A program made the translations under genes and the position numbers. From assembly GCF_035607535.1 (NCBI RefSeq), contig NZ_JAYDZX010000001.1, positions 310,001 to 374,000 on the forward strand: a stretch of DNA of 64,000 nucleotides. Reading direction: 5' to 3'. Below the pieces are notes generated by a model. It did no database searches and was not told the origin of the DNA. It saw only the letters and a program-made list of their open reading frames with translations. This document shows, piece by piece, positions 44,222-52,748 of this stretch (positions are counted from its first letter, which is position 1; the number at the start of each line of letters is the position of its first letter). The DNA is from Salinimicrobium sp035607535 (GTDB lineage Bacteria; Bacteroidota; Bacteroidia; Flavobacteriales; Flavobacteriaceae).

Positions 44222-44943
44222 TATTTTTTTTTGATTAAACTTTTTCGAATTTTAATTGCTGCCTCAAGAAAAATATTTATATCAACGGAATAAGCTAAAT
44301 ATTCAAATTCCAGGCTTAACAAATATTTTGCCGACTCAACAGAATCTGCAAAGGTTCCAAGCTTTTTTCCTTTCTTTTTCACCTGATTAGCTACTTTCTG
44401 CATAAGGTCTTTCATGTCGGGATGATCTATTTGTCCTGGAATACCTAATGATTGGGAAAGATCATAGGGGCCAATAAAGAGGATGTCATACCCTTCTACC
44501 TTTAGTATTTCATCAAGGTTTGCTATACCTTCCTTTCCTTCTACTTGAAGAATTACCATCTTGTTGTTTGCATTATGAAAATAATCTGACTTAGGTGTTG
44601 ATCCAAAGTTTGCAGCCTTTACAAACCTGCAGACTCCCCTGTTTCCTTTAGGATAAAATCGTGCCGCATTGACCGCCATTAAGGCTTGTTCCGCTGTTTC
44701 AACATTAGGAACCTGTACCCCATCAGCTCCGGAATCCAGAGCAGCGCCTATAGCGTTGGCATCTACTCCTTTCACTCTTACTATAGCCTTCATATCACTT
44801 ACTCTTGCTGCCCTTACATGGTTGTGTAAAGTTTCATTATGAATGGGCCCGTGCTCCTGATCAAGTATAATAAAATCCATTCCGGCTAGACCGAGTGCCT
44901 CAACAAAATTGCTGTCTGTAGTTTTTGAAAATACCCCTATCAT
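44221..44943 (-). CDS. HpcH/HpaI-family class II pyruvate aldolase, 240 aa
   Basis: A TIM barrel with the family marks DFIILDQEHGPIHNETL (catalytic region with metal-binding Glu), AIVRVKGVDANAIGAALDSG, GADGVQVPNVETAEQA and ILQVEGKEGIANL. These enzymes reversibly condense pyruvate with an aldehyde to make 4-hydroxy-2-keto acids. Next to a CMP-synthetase and HAD phosphatase, the likely role is to build a 3-deoxy-2-ulosonic-type acid for activation. It overlaps the upstream fusion gene by 4 bases. Confidence 0.88.
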   Translation of the reverse strand: MIGVFSKTTDSNFVEALGLAGMDFIILDQEHGPIHNETLHNHVRAARVSDMKAIVRVKGVDANAIGAALDSGADGVQVPNVETAEQALMAVNAARFYPKGNRGVCRFVKAANFGSTPKSDYFHNANNKMVILQVEGKEGIANLDEILKVEGYDILFIGPYDLSQSLGIPGQIDHPDMKDLMQKVANQVKKKGKKLGTFADSVESAKYLLSLEFEYLAYSVDINIFLEAAIKIRKSLIKKK

Positions 44944-46517
44944 ACTTCCTCTATTTTGCTGTAAACTGAATCCTCTCGAAGTCCTTCATATAAAGTAGCA
45001 GTAATACTTATTAAGGGGACGTCATATTTTTTCCTGAACCGTTCAAATAAAAATTCATTTTCAAGAAAAAGTTCCTGCTCCTTTTTTCCAATAATATCAC
45101 CGGAATAACCATCATAACCGGTCATCAGAATTTCTTTTGCCCCCAGTTCCAAAGCTGTTTGTAGAGCTATAGCAGTATGTGAATCTGAAAATTTATCAGT
45201 AAAATCCACACTCCCCAATTCATAAGAGCAGTCATTTAAGGCATTAGGAATGTATGTTCCCATTTTACGGGGGTAAGGAGGCAGAATACATTTGCCTGAA
45301 ATTTTTGATTTAAAATCAAAAACTTCCTCCAGACGATGACCTTCGTTACCAACGAGACAAAAAAATTGCTCATTTGGAATTTCTTCAAAACTACGGGCAT
45401 TTTTAGAACTGGCATGAACTACAGCAATCTCCGGATGATGCAATAAAAATTCTTTAATTGCTCTTGAATGACAAACAGCATTTGGTCCTCCCCCTATAAG
45501 CATTACTGAATCATGTTTCTTGACATTTTCAAAATCCAATTTTTTCAGTTCTTTATTGTCCTTTAGTCCTTTGGATTGATTGGAGAGGGCTCTTATAATA
45601 CTGTTTAGCGAATAATACCGCTTGGTCACCCACTCCATTACCTCCTTTTGAGGCAGTGAATGTGCCCCGGATACCATATAAGGAAGATTTGAGCCCCAAC
45701 CATAATCCATTTGTAATTTAGAAAAAGGATCTACAACTTTACTAAGTGCATTGAAATCGAGGTCATCCTTAAGTCTGTTCTTAGCATTTAAGGCAGTAAG
45801 AAGTAACTCAGTACGCAAATTACCAGCTCCCCGTCCCATTCCGGTAACAGTGGCATCAACTATAGAAACTCCACAATCCATAGCCGTCAAGGTGTTTATA
45901 AGTCCCAATTGTAAGTTATTGTGGCCGTGGAAACCTATTTTTACATCGGTTTGGTCTCTTACGATGTCAAAGGTCTTCTTTACATCCTGCGGATATACAC
46001 CCCCAAAAGAATCAACCATATAAAAGTAATCCGCTATTCCATTTACTTCCTTTATTTGGCCAAGAAATTCTTTTTGATTTTCCCAAGTTGACATGTACAT
46101 CACATTAAACCCTACCTCAAAGCCGATCTTCTTAACAGCTTCTGCGAGACCAAGAGCTCTTTTAAAGTTCTGCGGGTCAATTGCAAGTCTAACCATGTCT
46201 ATATAACCGATACAAGGTTTAAGTAAGGCCTCAGCATCATTTGAGCGTACATCTTTTTCATTCAGGATAATCACCAGTTTTTTGTTACTGCTTTTTTTGC
46301 ACCTTTGGAGGACGTGAGGCGGACAATAGAAATATTCCCCCAAATAAGATTTCATGGGGTTGGAGCGATATCCTATTTCCAAATATTCTACAGGAAGTCT
46401 ATTAAAAGATTCAAAATAGGTTTGGACTAAATTGAAATTAAAATCCCAATTCGTATAATAACCACCGTCTCGTAAAGTGCAATCAAGAATCTTTACTTCA
46501 ATACCTTTTCTATCCAT
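44940..46517 (-). CDS. fusion of DRE-TIM aldolase and sialyltransferase-fold-like (MptE/DUF115-like) domain, 525 aa
   Basis: Residues 7-270 are a DRE-TIM metallolyase close to 4-hydroxy-2-oxovalerate aldolases: LDCTLRDGG (R16-D17), FHGHNN with metal ligands H197 and H199, and VDATVTGMGRGAGNL. Residues 335-515 form a second domain: SVMLIGGGPNAVCHSRAI (glycine-rich at 341-346) and ALELGAKEILMTGYDGY (455-471), a pattern like MptE/DUF115 and sialyltransferase-fold proteins. Usual aldolases of this family lack such a partner. Reaction unknown; aldol condensation or cleavage coupled to nucleotide binding is the inference. Coupled to both neighbours by overlaps. Confidence 0.8.
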   Translation of the reverse strand: MDRKGIEVKILDCTLRDGGYYTNWDFNFNLVQTYFESFNRLPVEYLEIGYRSNPMKSYLGEYFYCPPHVLQRCKKSSNKKLVIILNEKDVRSNDAEALLKPCIGYIDMVRLAIDPQNFKRALGLAEAVKKIGFEVGFNVMYMSTWENQKEFLGQIKEVNGIADYFYMVDSFGGVYPQDVKKTFDIVRDQTDVKIGFHGHNNLQLGLINTLTAMDCGVSIVDATVTGMGRGAGNLRTELLLTALNAKNRLKDDLDFNALSKVVDPFSKLQMDYGWGSNLPYMVSGAHSLPQKEVMEWVTKRYYSLNSIIRALSNQSKGLKDNKELKKLDFENVKKHDSVMLIGGGPNAVCHSRAIKEFLLHHPEIAVVHASSKNARSFEEIPNEQFFCLVGNEGHRLEEVFDFKSKISGKCILPPYPRKMGTYIPNALNDCSYELGSVDFTDKFSDSHTAIALQTALELGAKEILMTGYDGYSGDIIGKKEQELFLENEFLFERFRKKYDVPLISITATLYEGLREDSVYSKIEEV

Positions 46518-47578
46518 TCGTTTGTGATTTTTTTGGCGTTAAAACGCTCGATTTTATAAGAAGTGTTTTCCTTTAAGTATGACTTAAGTGAATGTGAATT
46601 CACAAAATCCTCCAATACTGATTCAAGATCTCCCTCCTTTTTTTTGTCGTATAAGAGGCCATTAGTGCCATGTCTTATTATTTCTCTGGGACCATAGTCA
46701 CAATCGTTGCTTATTACAGGCACTCCCAAAGATAAAGCCTCTACTAAAACATTCCCGAAACTTTCAAAGTTTGAATTAAGAATTAATGCTTCTGCATTCT
46801 TGATGATGAGCTGAGGATATTTTACAAAGCCTAAGAGTCTAACACAATCCTCAACCTCCAGATCTTTTATCAAATTTTTCAAATCCTCTTCCATCGGACC
46901 GGAACCTAGTATATAAAGCCGATAGTTACTCCGAAAATCGGCTGCAGCAAAAGATCTTATTAATTGTTCAAAGCCTTTATTTATATCCAATCTGCCAACA
47001 CTCACAAGGTATGGTTTTTTCATTTCTACCGGGAGTACCTGGTCTTTTTTGTGGCGAAAACTCACAGGGTTGTGAATGGTGACTAATTTTCGAAAACTGG
47101 CTTCTGGGACATAATCCTTAAACCTTAACCTGAGCTCATGGGAAGGAATTATTACTTTTTTTACATTCGGGAGATAACCTATGTACTTTATAATCTTACG
47201 CCTGTATAACTTCCTTTTAACCCAAAATAAATTAGTGTCAATTGTGAAGACCTGGTTTGGCAATAAAGTTGTTAAGAGTAAAACATTCAATTCTGACGAA
47301 AAAGAGATTATTCTGTGTGGCTTATATTTGAAATAAAACTTCCACAACCTATAGTAAGAGACTAAGATTTTCTTTACTCTGTTTTTATACCTTTCTGAAT
47401 TTAAGTAAAGAATGTGATCTCTTAAATGTTTGACAGGGAAATCTATTGTATCCCTTAATAGGACTAACTTAACATCGAATCCTGCTTTTATTAATTCGTC
47501 ACTCATTACAGAGGCCACTTTTTCAGTCCCACCAACTTTCAAGGAACCAACAAAAAAAAATACAGTTCTTTTTTCCAT
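46493..47578 (-). CDS. family 4 glycosyltransferase, 361 aa
   Basis: A GT-B enzyme starting FFVGSLKVGGTEKVASVMSD. The donor region has LVSVGRLDINKGFEQLIRSF and ALILNSNFESFGNVLVEAL. It overlaps the fusion aldolase gene by 25 bases and abuts the ABC flippase gene, so it is part of one polycistronic unit. Sugar specificity unknown. Confidence 0.92.
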   Translation of the reverse strand: MEKRTVFFFVGSLKVGGTEKVASVMSDELIKAGFDVKLVLLRDTIDFPVKHLRDHILYLNSERYKNRVKKILVSYYRLWKFYFKYKPHRIISFSSELNVLLLTTLLPNQVFTIDTNLFWVKRKLYRRKIIKYIGYLPNVKKVIIPSHELRLRFKDYVPEASFRKLVTIHNPVSFRHKKDQVLPVEMKKPYLVSVGRLDINKGFEQLIRSFAAADFRSNYRLYILGSGPMEEDLKNLIKDLEVEDCVRLLGFVKYPQLIIKNAEALILNSNFESFGNVLVEALSLGVPVISNDCDYGPREIIRHGTNGLLYDKKKEGDLESVLEDFVNSHSLKSYLKENTSYKIERFNAKKITNEWIEKVLK

Positions 47579-49386
47579 TAAATTTGTGAAGTTTCTAACC
47601 CCTGCAGCCGTATCATCTTTTGAAAAGTTTCAGATTTTTCCAGTAACCCCTGAAAAGTTCCCTCAGCCTGAACCCTACCTTTACTCATCAAAATAATCCG
47701 GTCTGCATTTTTAACCGTAGACAGTTTATGTGCTATTAAAATAATGGTGTAAACTCCTTTCAATTCGTCTATGTTATTCTGTATTGCTAATTCCGTTTCC
47801 GCATCCAAAGCAGAGGTAGCTTCGTCCATAAACAAAAAATCAACATCTTTAAATAATTCTCGCGCAATGGATAATCTCTGTTTTTGTCCGCCACTGATGT
47901 TTATTCCATTGTTGCCCAATTTTTCATCTTCCCTATTAGGCAACTCCATTACAAAATCATATATAGATGCTTTCTTTAAAGCATTAATAAATTTAGCATA
48001 ATTTTGGTCGTTCTTTTCTGCCCAAAAGGTGATGTTATTATATACACTATCACTAAAGATCGGAGCCTCCTGCGCGATATAACCTATCCTGTCTTTAAAA
48101 GTATATAAATCCAGATGAGCTAAAGAATTTCCGTCAACTATGACTTCTCCTTTTGTTGGAGGAAGAAGACCTGAAAGTATATTTATTAAGGTTGATTTTC
48201 CAGAGCCACTCTCTCCTATAATTGCAACAGTTTCATATTTGCGGATCTCCAGATTCAGGGAATTTAATACCCGTGTTTCCCCATAATAAAAACTGACATC
48301 TTGAAGTTCAATTTTTTCTTCAAATCCTTTAAACTGTATTTTACCATTGGACTCAATACCCCCTTTTAATTCTGTTATAAAATTGGTCATGTTCTCCAGA
48401 GATCCGGAGACCGCTAGGAACCTATTCCACTGCTCTTGTAAAGCCATTAAAAATATTAGGGCTCGGTAAAGAAAAAGTAAGCTGAGGATAACAGTTCCCA
48501 ATTGTGCATTCAATAGTTGAACTTGAATCAAAATCACTACCACTACAACCAAAATGGTCAACGGCTCCCTCAGGCCATTTAACAGAGAACCTAAAATACC
48601 TATTCTGCGTTGTATGTATTCGATATCCGTAATGTTCTTAATTAACTTTCTTCCAAATAAAAGATTAAGCCCGGTTGCTTTTAAATATTTAAAGAAAGCA
48701 ACATATTGAATTAATAAACCCTGAAAGTAATGAGCCTCCACAGTAATTTCTCTGGAATGAACTTTGGTTTTGCTGTACAGATATTTAAAAACAAAATTTG
48801 TTGCAGCCCCACCTATAGTTACCATTACTGCAAAACTCATATTAGAAGCAAAGGCAAGGAGCATGTAGACCGTAATAAGAGAAGCATATTGCAGTACAGC
48901 TAAATAGGTCTTGAAGGCCATGTTGATTTTCTCTACTTCTCCGCTGAATGTGTTCTGAATTCTTCCTGAATCTGCTTTTACAAATTCCGAAAATTTGAAG
49001 ACATTTAATAGCTTTATGTTGGTAACCCTTATCTCCCGCATAAAGAACTGTTGATAGATAACCGCCACATAACCCTGGACAAATTGGGCTACTCCTTTAA
49101 GGGTAAAAAAGATCAAAATAAAAATTAATACACTCGTAATGTTAAAACCAACACCTAAGGATTCCATGAATTGTGGAATAAAATCAAGTTTACCAAGATC
49201 TTCTCCGCCAGCATTATTACCCGCGTCCAGCATTTGTAATAAGGGTATGAACATAGCCAGTCCAAATCCATCAAGGAGACCTACAAAAAGACTTAAAGCA
49301 AATGCAATAAAAATCCTGTATCTTAGATAACTATAGAAATAGAAAAAATAAGAAAAATTATTTTTTAACTTCTGTTTGATTTCCAT
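47578..49386 (-). CDS. ABC exporter, PglK/MsbA-like flippase half-transporter, 602 aa
   Basis: An N-terminal six-helix exporter domain (about 15-320) is fused to an ATPase: Walker A IIGESGSGKSTLIN, signature ISGGQKQRLSIARELF and Walker B FLFMDEATSALD, with the H-loop in LIAHKLSTV. PglK moves a bacillosamine-started lipid-linked oligosaccharide across the inner membrane. With pglC-F in the same locus and no Wzx-type flippase visible, this is the likely flippase here. Preceded by its own strong promoter. Confidence 0.9.
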   Translation of the reverse strand: MEIKQKLKNNFSYFFYFYSYLRYRIFIAFALSLFVGLLDGFGLAMFIPLLQMLDAGNNAGGEDLGKLDFIPQFMESLGVGFNITSVLIFILIFFTLKGVAQFVQGYVAVIYQQFFMREIRVTNIKLLNVFKFSEFVKADSGRIQNTFSGEVEKINMAFKTYLAVLQYASLITVYMLLAFASNMSFAVMVTIGGAATNFVFKYLYSKTKVHSREITVEAHYFQGLLIQYVAFFKYLKATGLNLLFGRKLIKNITDIEYIQRRIGILGSLLNGLREPLTILVVVVVILIQVQLLNAQLGTVILSLLFLYRALIFLMALQEQWNRFLAVSGSLENMTNFITELKGGIESNGKIQFKGFEEKIELQDVSFYYGETRVLNSLNLEIRKYETVAIIGESGSGKSTLINILSGLLPPTKGEVIVDGNSLAHLDLYTFKDRIGYIAQEAPIFSDSVYNNITFWAEKNDQNYAKFINALKKASIYDFVMELPNREDEKLGNNGINISGGQKQRLSIARELFKDVDFLFMDEATSALDAETELAIQNNIDELKGVYTIILIAHKLSTVKNADRIILMSKGRVQAEGTFQGLLEKSETFQKMIRLQGLETSQI

Positions 49387-49409
49387 TTAAAATTCTAATA
49401 ATAGTTTTC

Positions 49410-49439
49410 CAAAGCTATGACTTAAAAGGGGAGTCGCAA
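49410..49439 (-). promoter_or_regulatory. predicted promoter for the flippase-aldolase-glycosyltransferase unit
   Basis: TTG (49437-49439, minus strand), exactly 19 bases, then TAGCTTTG (49410-49417), an exact consensus match 24 bases before the ATG at 49386. It lies in a 215-base gap (49387-49601) that shows no gene. Confidence 0.6.
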
Positions 49440-49601
49440 TATTTCATCAACTCTTTGTGCTGCTTTTAACTATAATAAAAGCACTATCCTCACTCTCTTT
49501 TTCCCCTCAACAGTAGCTGCTTTAATCTTTAGTTCTCCTTCTTCTTTATAACTTCTTCTATGCCTATAACCAGCCGATATATGCTGTGAAAATAATATTT
49601 T

Positions 49602-51068
49602 CTATTTAACAAATAGTCTTACTTTAAAACGCCGGTGTGCCTGCTGAATAAACTTAGCCTTCAGGCGGTCTGTCAATGACAATTTGTATAACGGCACACC
49701 TTTATATGATGCACCACTTTCGACATCATTATAGAAGTATTTTGCCTCTTCTCCACCTCTTAAGAAATAAAATCCAAATTTTATAGCATCCTCGGTAGGC
49801 TTAGGGTCTAAATTCTGTTCTAAAAGTTCTTTTAATTCTTCCTTTTGTTTGGGCACATATGCCACGTCTTGATAGTACCAAAAGCATTTTCCCAAAAGAA
49901 TAACAGGTTTCCTCCAGAAATTGGCCTCCAAGCCGATTGTAGAACCAAAGACAATAACCTTATTTGCGATATTTAGGAGTGCATAACTGTCAACAGAACT
50001 CTCGGGAGCAATGACATGAATATTGGGGCCAATTTTCTCCATGTTCCTCAATTCTTTGACGTAGTCGTGATCCAGGCCTGTAAGATTCGGATGCATTCTA
50101 ATCATTAAGTTGCATTGGGGAAATTCCTGTGCCACTAGTCTTGCGACATATGCTATGCCTTCGTTTTGATCTTTAAAATAAGGATTTATAAAGTCCTTAC
50201 CTACAGCTGCAAATTCATCATCGGAACTGGTAAAAATAACAAAGGTCCGACGACTGTAATCCACATTTTCAGGTACTTTATTACTCTCCTGATTTTTAGT
50301 ATATATTTTATCATTGGTGTAAATTCCCTTTACTTTATTTTCAAAGAAACTCCTGCCAATCTTTTCTTTTTCATCTGTGGTAATGTCCTTTTTTTCCCAG
50401 GCCCGGTTAATTAAATTAACTTTTGTCTCGATGTGATGAGGTAATTCATTCCTGAAGGTTTCTACTATTCCACCAGTGCGTGCTATTTCTTTATTTATAC
50501 ATTCAACTCCGTATTTTTTAGAAATATTCAGTACAGCTCTCTGGTAAGAATTCCTTCCGTTAAAATTGTATACCTGAGAAAATTTAATTTCATCAAAGAA
50601 CCGGTCGAGAGCATTGTATAGAGCAACATCATTCTCCACCAGATCATAAGCGAAACTATCATGGATGCCATTGAGGTTCTTGTCCCTCGTCTTGGAAATA
50701 TAAGATGACACGGCAGCTTCTCCTACTTCATAATCCTTAAACCACACTTCTTTATTAATTACCGGATTTTCCTCTATGAATTTTTGAGCCAGCTCTTTAT
50801 CTTCCGGAAGTAATATATCCTCAATTTCCAGGTGGATATAATCTCCTTTTATAAGATCCATTCCTTTTTTTACCCCTTTTTTGCAAACATAACAGACCTC
50901 CGGTTCCTTCTCTGTGTTAATGTAACACACGTTGTAGGTATTGGAGCAAGTTAAATAATATATTTTGGCATCAGGATTTTCATCAATTAAATCCTGAAGT
51001 GTTTCTAACATTACACCCCTTGCAAATGTTCCCAGGGCGTGAATTTGAGCAACTAAGATATTTTTCAT
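49602..51068 (-). CDS. capsule-type GT-B protein with a four-cysteine N-terminal motif, 488 aa
   Basis: The C-terminal half resembles capsule polysaccharide synthesis (KpsS/KpsC, CapS-like) GT-B proteins: CNLMIRMHPNL, then KVIVFGSTIGLEANFWRKPVI as the donor-site region. The N-terminus has LVAQIHALGTFARGVML and cysteines C41, C48, C59 and C62 (C-X6-C-X10-C-X2-C), which suggest a bound metal. It lies 44 bases after a CMP-sugar synthetase gene, so it may transfer a CMP-activated acid. The activity is inferred only. Confidence 0.7.
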   Translation of the reverse strand: MKNILVAQIHALGTFARGVMLETLQDLIDENPDAKIYYLTCSNTYNVCYINTEKEPEVCYVCKKGVKKGMDLIKGDYIHLEIEDILLPEDKELAQKFIEENPVINKEVWFKDYEVGEAAVSSYISKTRDKNLNGIHDSFAYDLVENDVALYNALDRFFDEIKFSQVYNFNGRNSYQRAVLNISKKYGVECINKEIARTGGIVETFRNELPHHIETKVNLINRAWEKKDITTDEKEKIGRSFFENKVKGIYTNDKIYTKNQESNKVPENVDYSRRTFVIFTSSDDEFAAVGKDFINPYFKDQNEGIAYVARLVAQEFPQCNLMIRMHPNLTGLDHDYVKELRNMEKIGPNIHVIAPESSVDSYALLNIANKVIVFGSTIGLEANFWRKPVILLGKCFWYYQDVAYVPKQKEELKELLEQNLDPKPTEDAIKFGFYFLRGGEEAKYFYNDVESGASYKGVPLYKLSLTDRLKAKFIQQAHRRFKVRLFVK

Positions 51069-51112
51069 TAATTGATTTTATGGGACTTAAAAAACCTAAT
51101 GATTGATTTGAT

Positions 51113-51823
51113 TTACACAGCTGTAGAATTCGCAGCCGAAGTTGATTTAATGTAATACTCAGCTAATTTCCAATCTGCTTCTTCGTCCAGGTCCACTGAG
51201 GAAAAATCATCCATTACATATTTTTTTATCTTTTTGAATTTTCCTATGTGCTGGTTTTTCAACCTCTCAACATTGATAATATAGATGGCGCCATTGAGCT
51301 CCCATACTTTAGGACAATCCTGTCTTCTAACAAATTTTCCGGTTTTAGATGGCACTAAAAAACCTTCTGCATTTTCTTCCTTTAAAACATAGTAGGGATT
51401 AGACTTGGTCTCTTTTACGGAGGTGACCATGTCAAAAGACGGGTCATACAAATTTAACGCTTCTCTTAAATGTTTTGAGTTCCGAAAAGGAGAAGTAGGT
51501 TGTAATAAGACCAGTATATCTGTTTTTTTACCCATTCCTTCCATGAATTCAACAGCATGAATCATTACCTCATGCATTCCGCTATTATCTGTAGCTAAGT
51601 GTTCGGGCCGAAGAAAAGGTACTTCTAAACCTGTTGCCTCTACAACGCTTTTAATTGTAGGATCATCGGTTGAAACGAGAATCTGATCATCATTGAAGAT
51701 TTCTCTGGCTGTTTCTACAGTGTAATAGATTAAAGGCTTACCCTCCAGCAGCTTGACATTCTTTCCGGGTACACCTCTAGATCCTCCACGGGCAGGAATT
51801 AAAACCAGAACATTTTTATACAT
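51113..51823 (-). CDS. NeuA/LegF-like CMP-nonulosonate synthetase, 236 aa
   Basis: A cytidylyltransferase with VLIPARGGSRGVPGKNVKLL, ILVSTDDPTIKSV, LLQPTSPFRNSKHL and RRQDCPKVWELNGAIYI, which is the standard NeuA/PseF/LegF pattern. It is separated from the legionaminic genes by a hairpin and 178 bases, and paired with the four-cysteine GT-B gene. It may activate legionaminic acid or a second acid. It is one of three such enzymes in the locus. Confidence 0.92.
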   Translation of the reverse strand: MYKNVLVLIPARGGSRGVPGKNVKLLEGKPLIYYTVETAREIFNDDQILVSTDDPTIKSVVEATGLEVPFLRPEHLATDNSGMHEVMIHAVEFMEGMGKKTDILVLLQPTSPFRNSKHLREALNLYDPSFDMVTSVKETKSNPYYVLKEENAEGFLVPSKTGKFVRRQDCPKVWELNGAIYIINVERLKNQHIGKFKKIKKYVMDDFSSVDLDEEADWKLAEYYIKSTSAANSTAV

Positions 51824-51929
51824 TTATTTTCATCCTTTTTCCGCTTCCCATTAGAAGTTTGTTTGGCGTAAAAATAATGACTTTTGTGGTCGTTTCGGAT
51901 TTTAGCTCTTTTATTTAAACGAAGTTTAA

Positions 51930-51937
51930 CAAACCTA
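51930..51937 (-). promoter_or_regulatory. possible -7 element upstream of the 51.1-51.8 kb synthetase gene
   Basis: TAGGTTTG on the minus strand matches TAnnTTTG, about 107 bases before the ATG. No TTG at the right distance. Confidence 0.25.
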
Positions 51938-51976
51938 ATCTTACAAAAATTCCATGATTCCTTTGTAACCCTAATA

Positions 51977-52001
51977 TTTTTTTTCCATTATGGAAAAAAA
52001 A
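51977..52001 (-). terminator. A/T-rich hairpin after ptmA
   Basis: A perfect inverted repeat of 12 bases, TTTTTTTTCCAT and its complement, starts right after the ptmA stop. It is A/T-rich, so a weak terminator at best, but it marks the end of the legionaminic transcription unit. Confidence 0.45.
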
Positions 52002-52748
52002 TTAAATAGCCGTCCAACCTCCGTCAACCATTAGATTATGACCGGTAATATAAGAAGATTCAGAGGAAAGCAGAAAAGCTATTGGAGTGGCGATCTCTTC
52101 GGGTCTTGCTAATCTTTTTAAAGGGGATTTACTACTATAACGTTCTATAAAAGAAGGGTGTTGTTTTTCGGGTTCCAGGACTCCACCGGGAGACACACAA
52201 TTTATCCTTACATTGAACTTGCCATAATAAGAGGCCAAATATCTCGAAAGGTTAATAATCCCACCTTTTATTGCTGCATATGCAGCAGGAGAAGTTCCGC
52301 CATATTCCTCATAAAGAGAAAAATCGTTTCCCACTACACCATATATAGATCCAATATTTACTATTGATCCCGATTTTTGTTCTTTCATTACATCAAGAAC
52401 CTTTTGGCATAGATAAAATACACTGTTCATTTGCATGTCAACATTTCTCTGCCAGGATTCCAGCTTAATGTCTTCAAAAAAAGCTCCCCAATCTTTTGTT
52501 TTTGGATAAGCCAGATTAACTAAACCATCAATTCGGGAATACTTTTTCAAAGTATATTCCATAGCTTTATCAAGATCATTTTTGTCTGTAATATCACAAG
52601 ACAAATAATCTGCTTTTTCGTTTGCTTTATTCAAATCAAGTGCTACAATCCGGGCCTTTTTTTCCAGAAGATATTTCACCACTTCTCGTCCTATTAAGCC
52701 ACTGGCCCCGGTTACTACAATTACTTTTTCTTCTAATTCTCCAAACAT
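52002..52748 (-). CDS. ptmA: short-chain dehydrogenase, PtmA-like, 248 aa
   Basis: An SDR with VTGASGLIGREVVKYL for the cofactor and the catalytic Tyr/Lys in SPAAYAAIKGGI. In Campylobacter, PtmA and PtmF together supply the glucosamine precursor that PtmE activates with GTP. Here ptmA follows ptmF with a 16-base overlap and legF, ptmE lie upstream, the same set, which supports the assignment over a generic SDR. Confidence 0.82.
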   Translation of the reverse strand: MFGELEEKVIVVTGASGLIGREVVKYLLEKKARIVALDLNKANEKADYLSCDITDKNDLDKAMEYTLKKYSRIDGLVNLAYPKTKDWGAFFEDIKLESWQRNVDMQMNSVFYLCQKVLDVMKEQKSGSIVNIGSIYGVVGNDFSLYEEYGGTSPAAYAAIKGGIINLSRYLASYYGKFNVRINCVSPGGVLEPEKQHPSFIERYSSKSPLKRLARPEEIATPIAFLLSSESSYITGHNLMVDGGWTAI

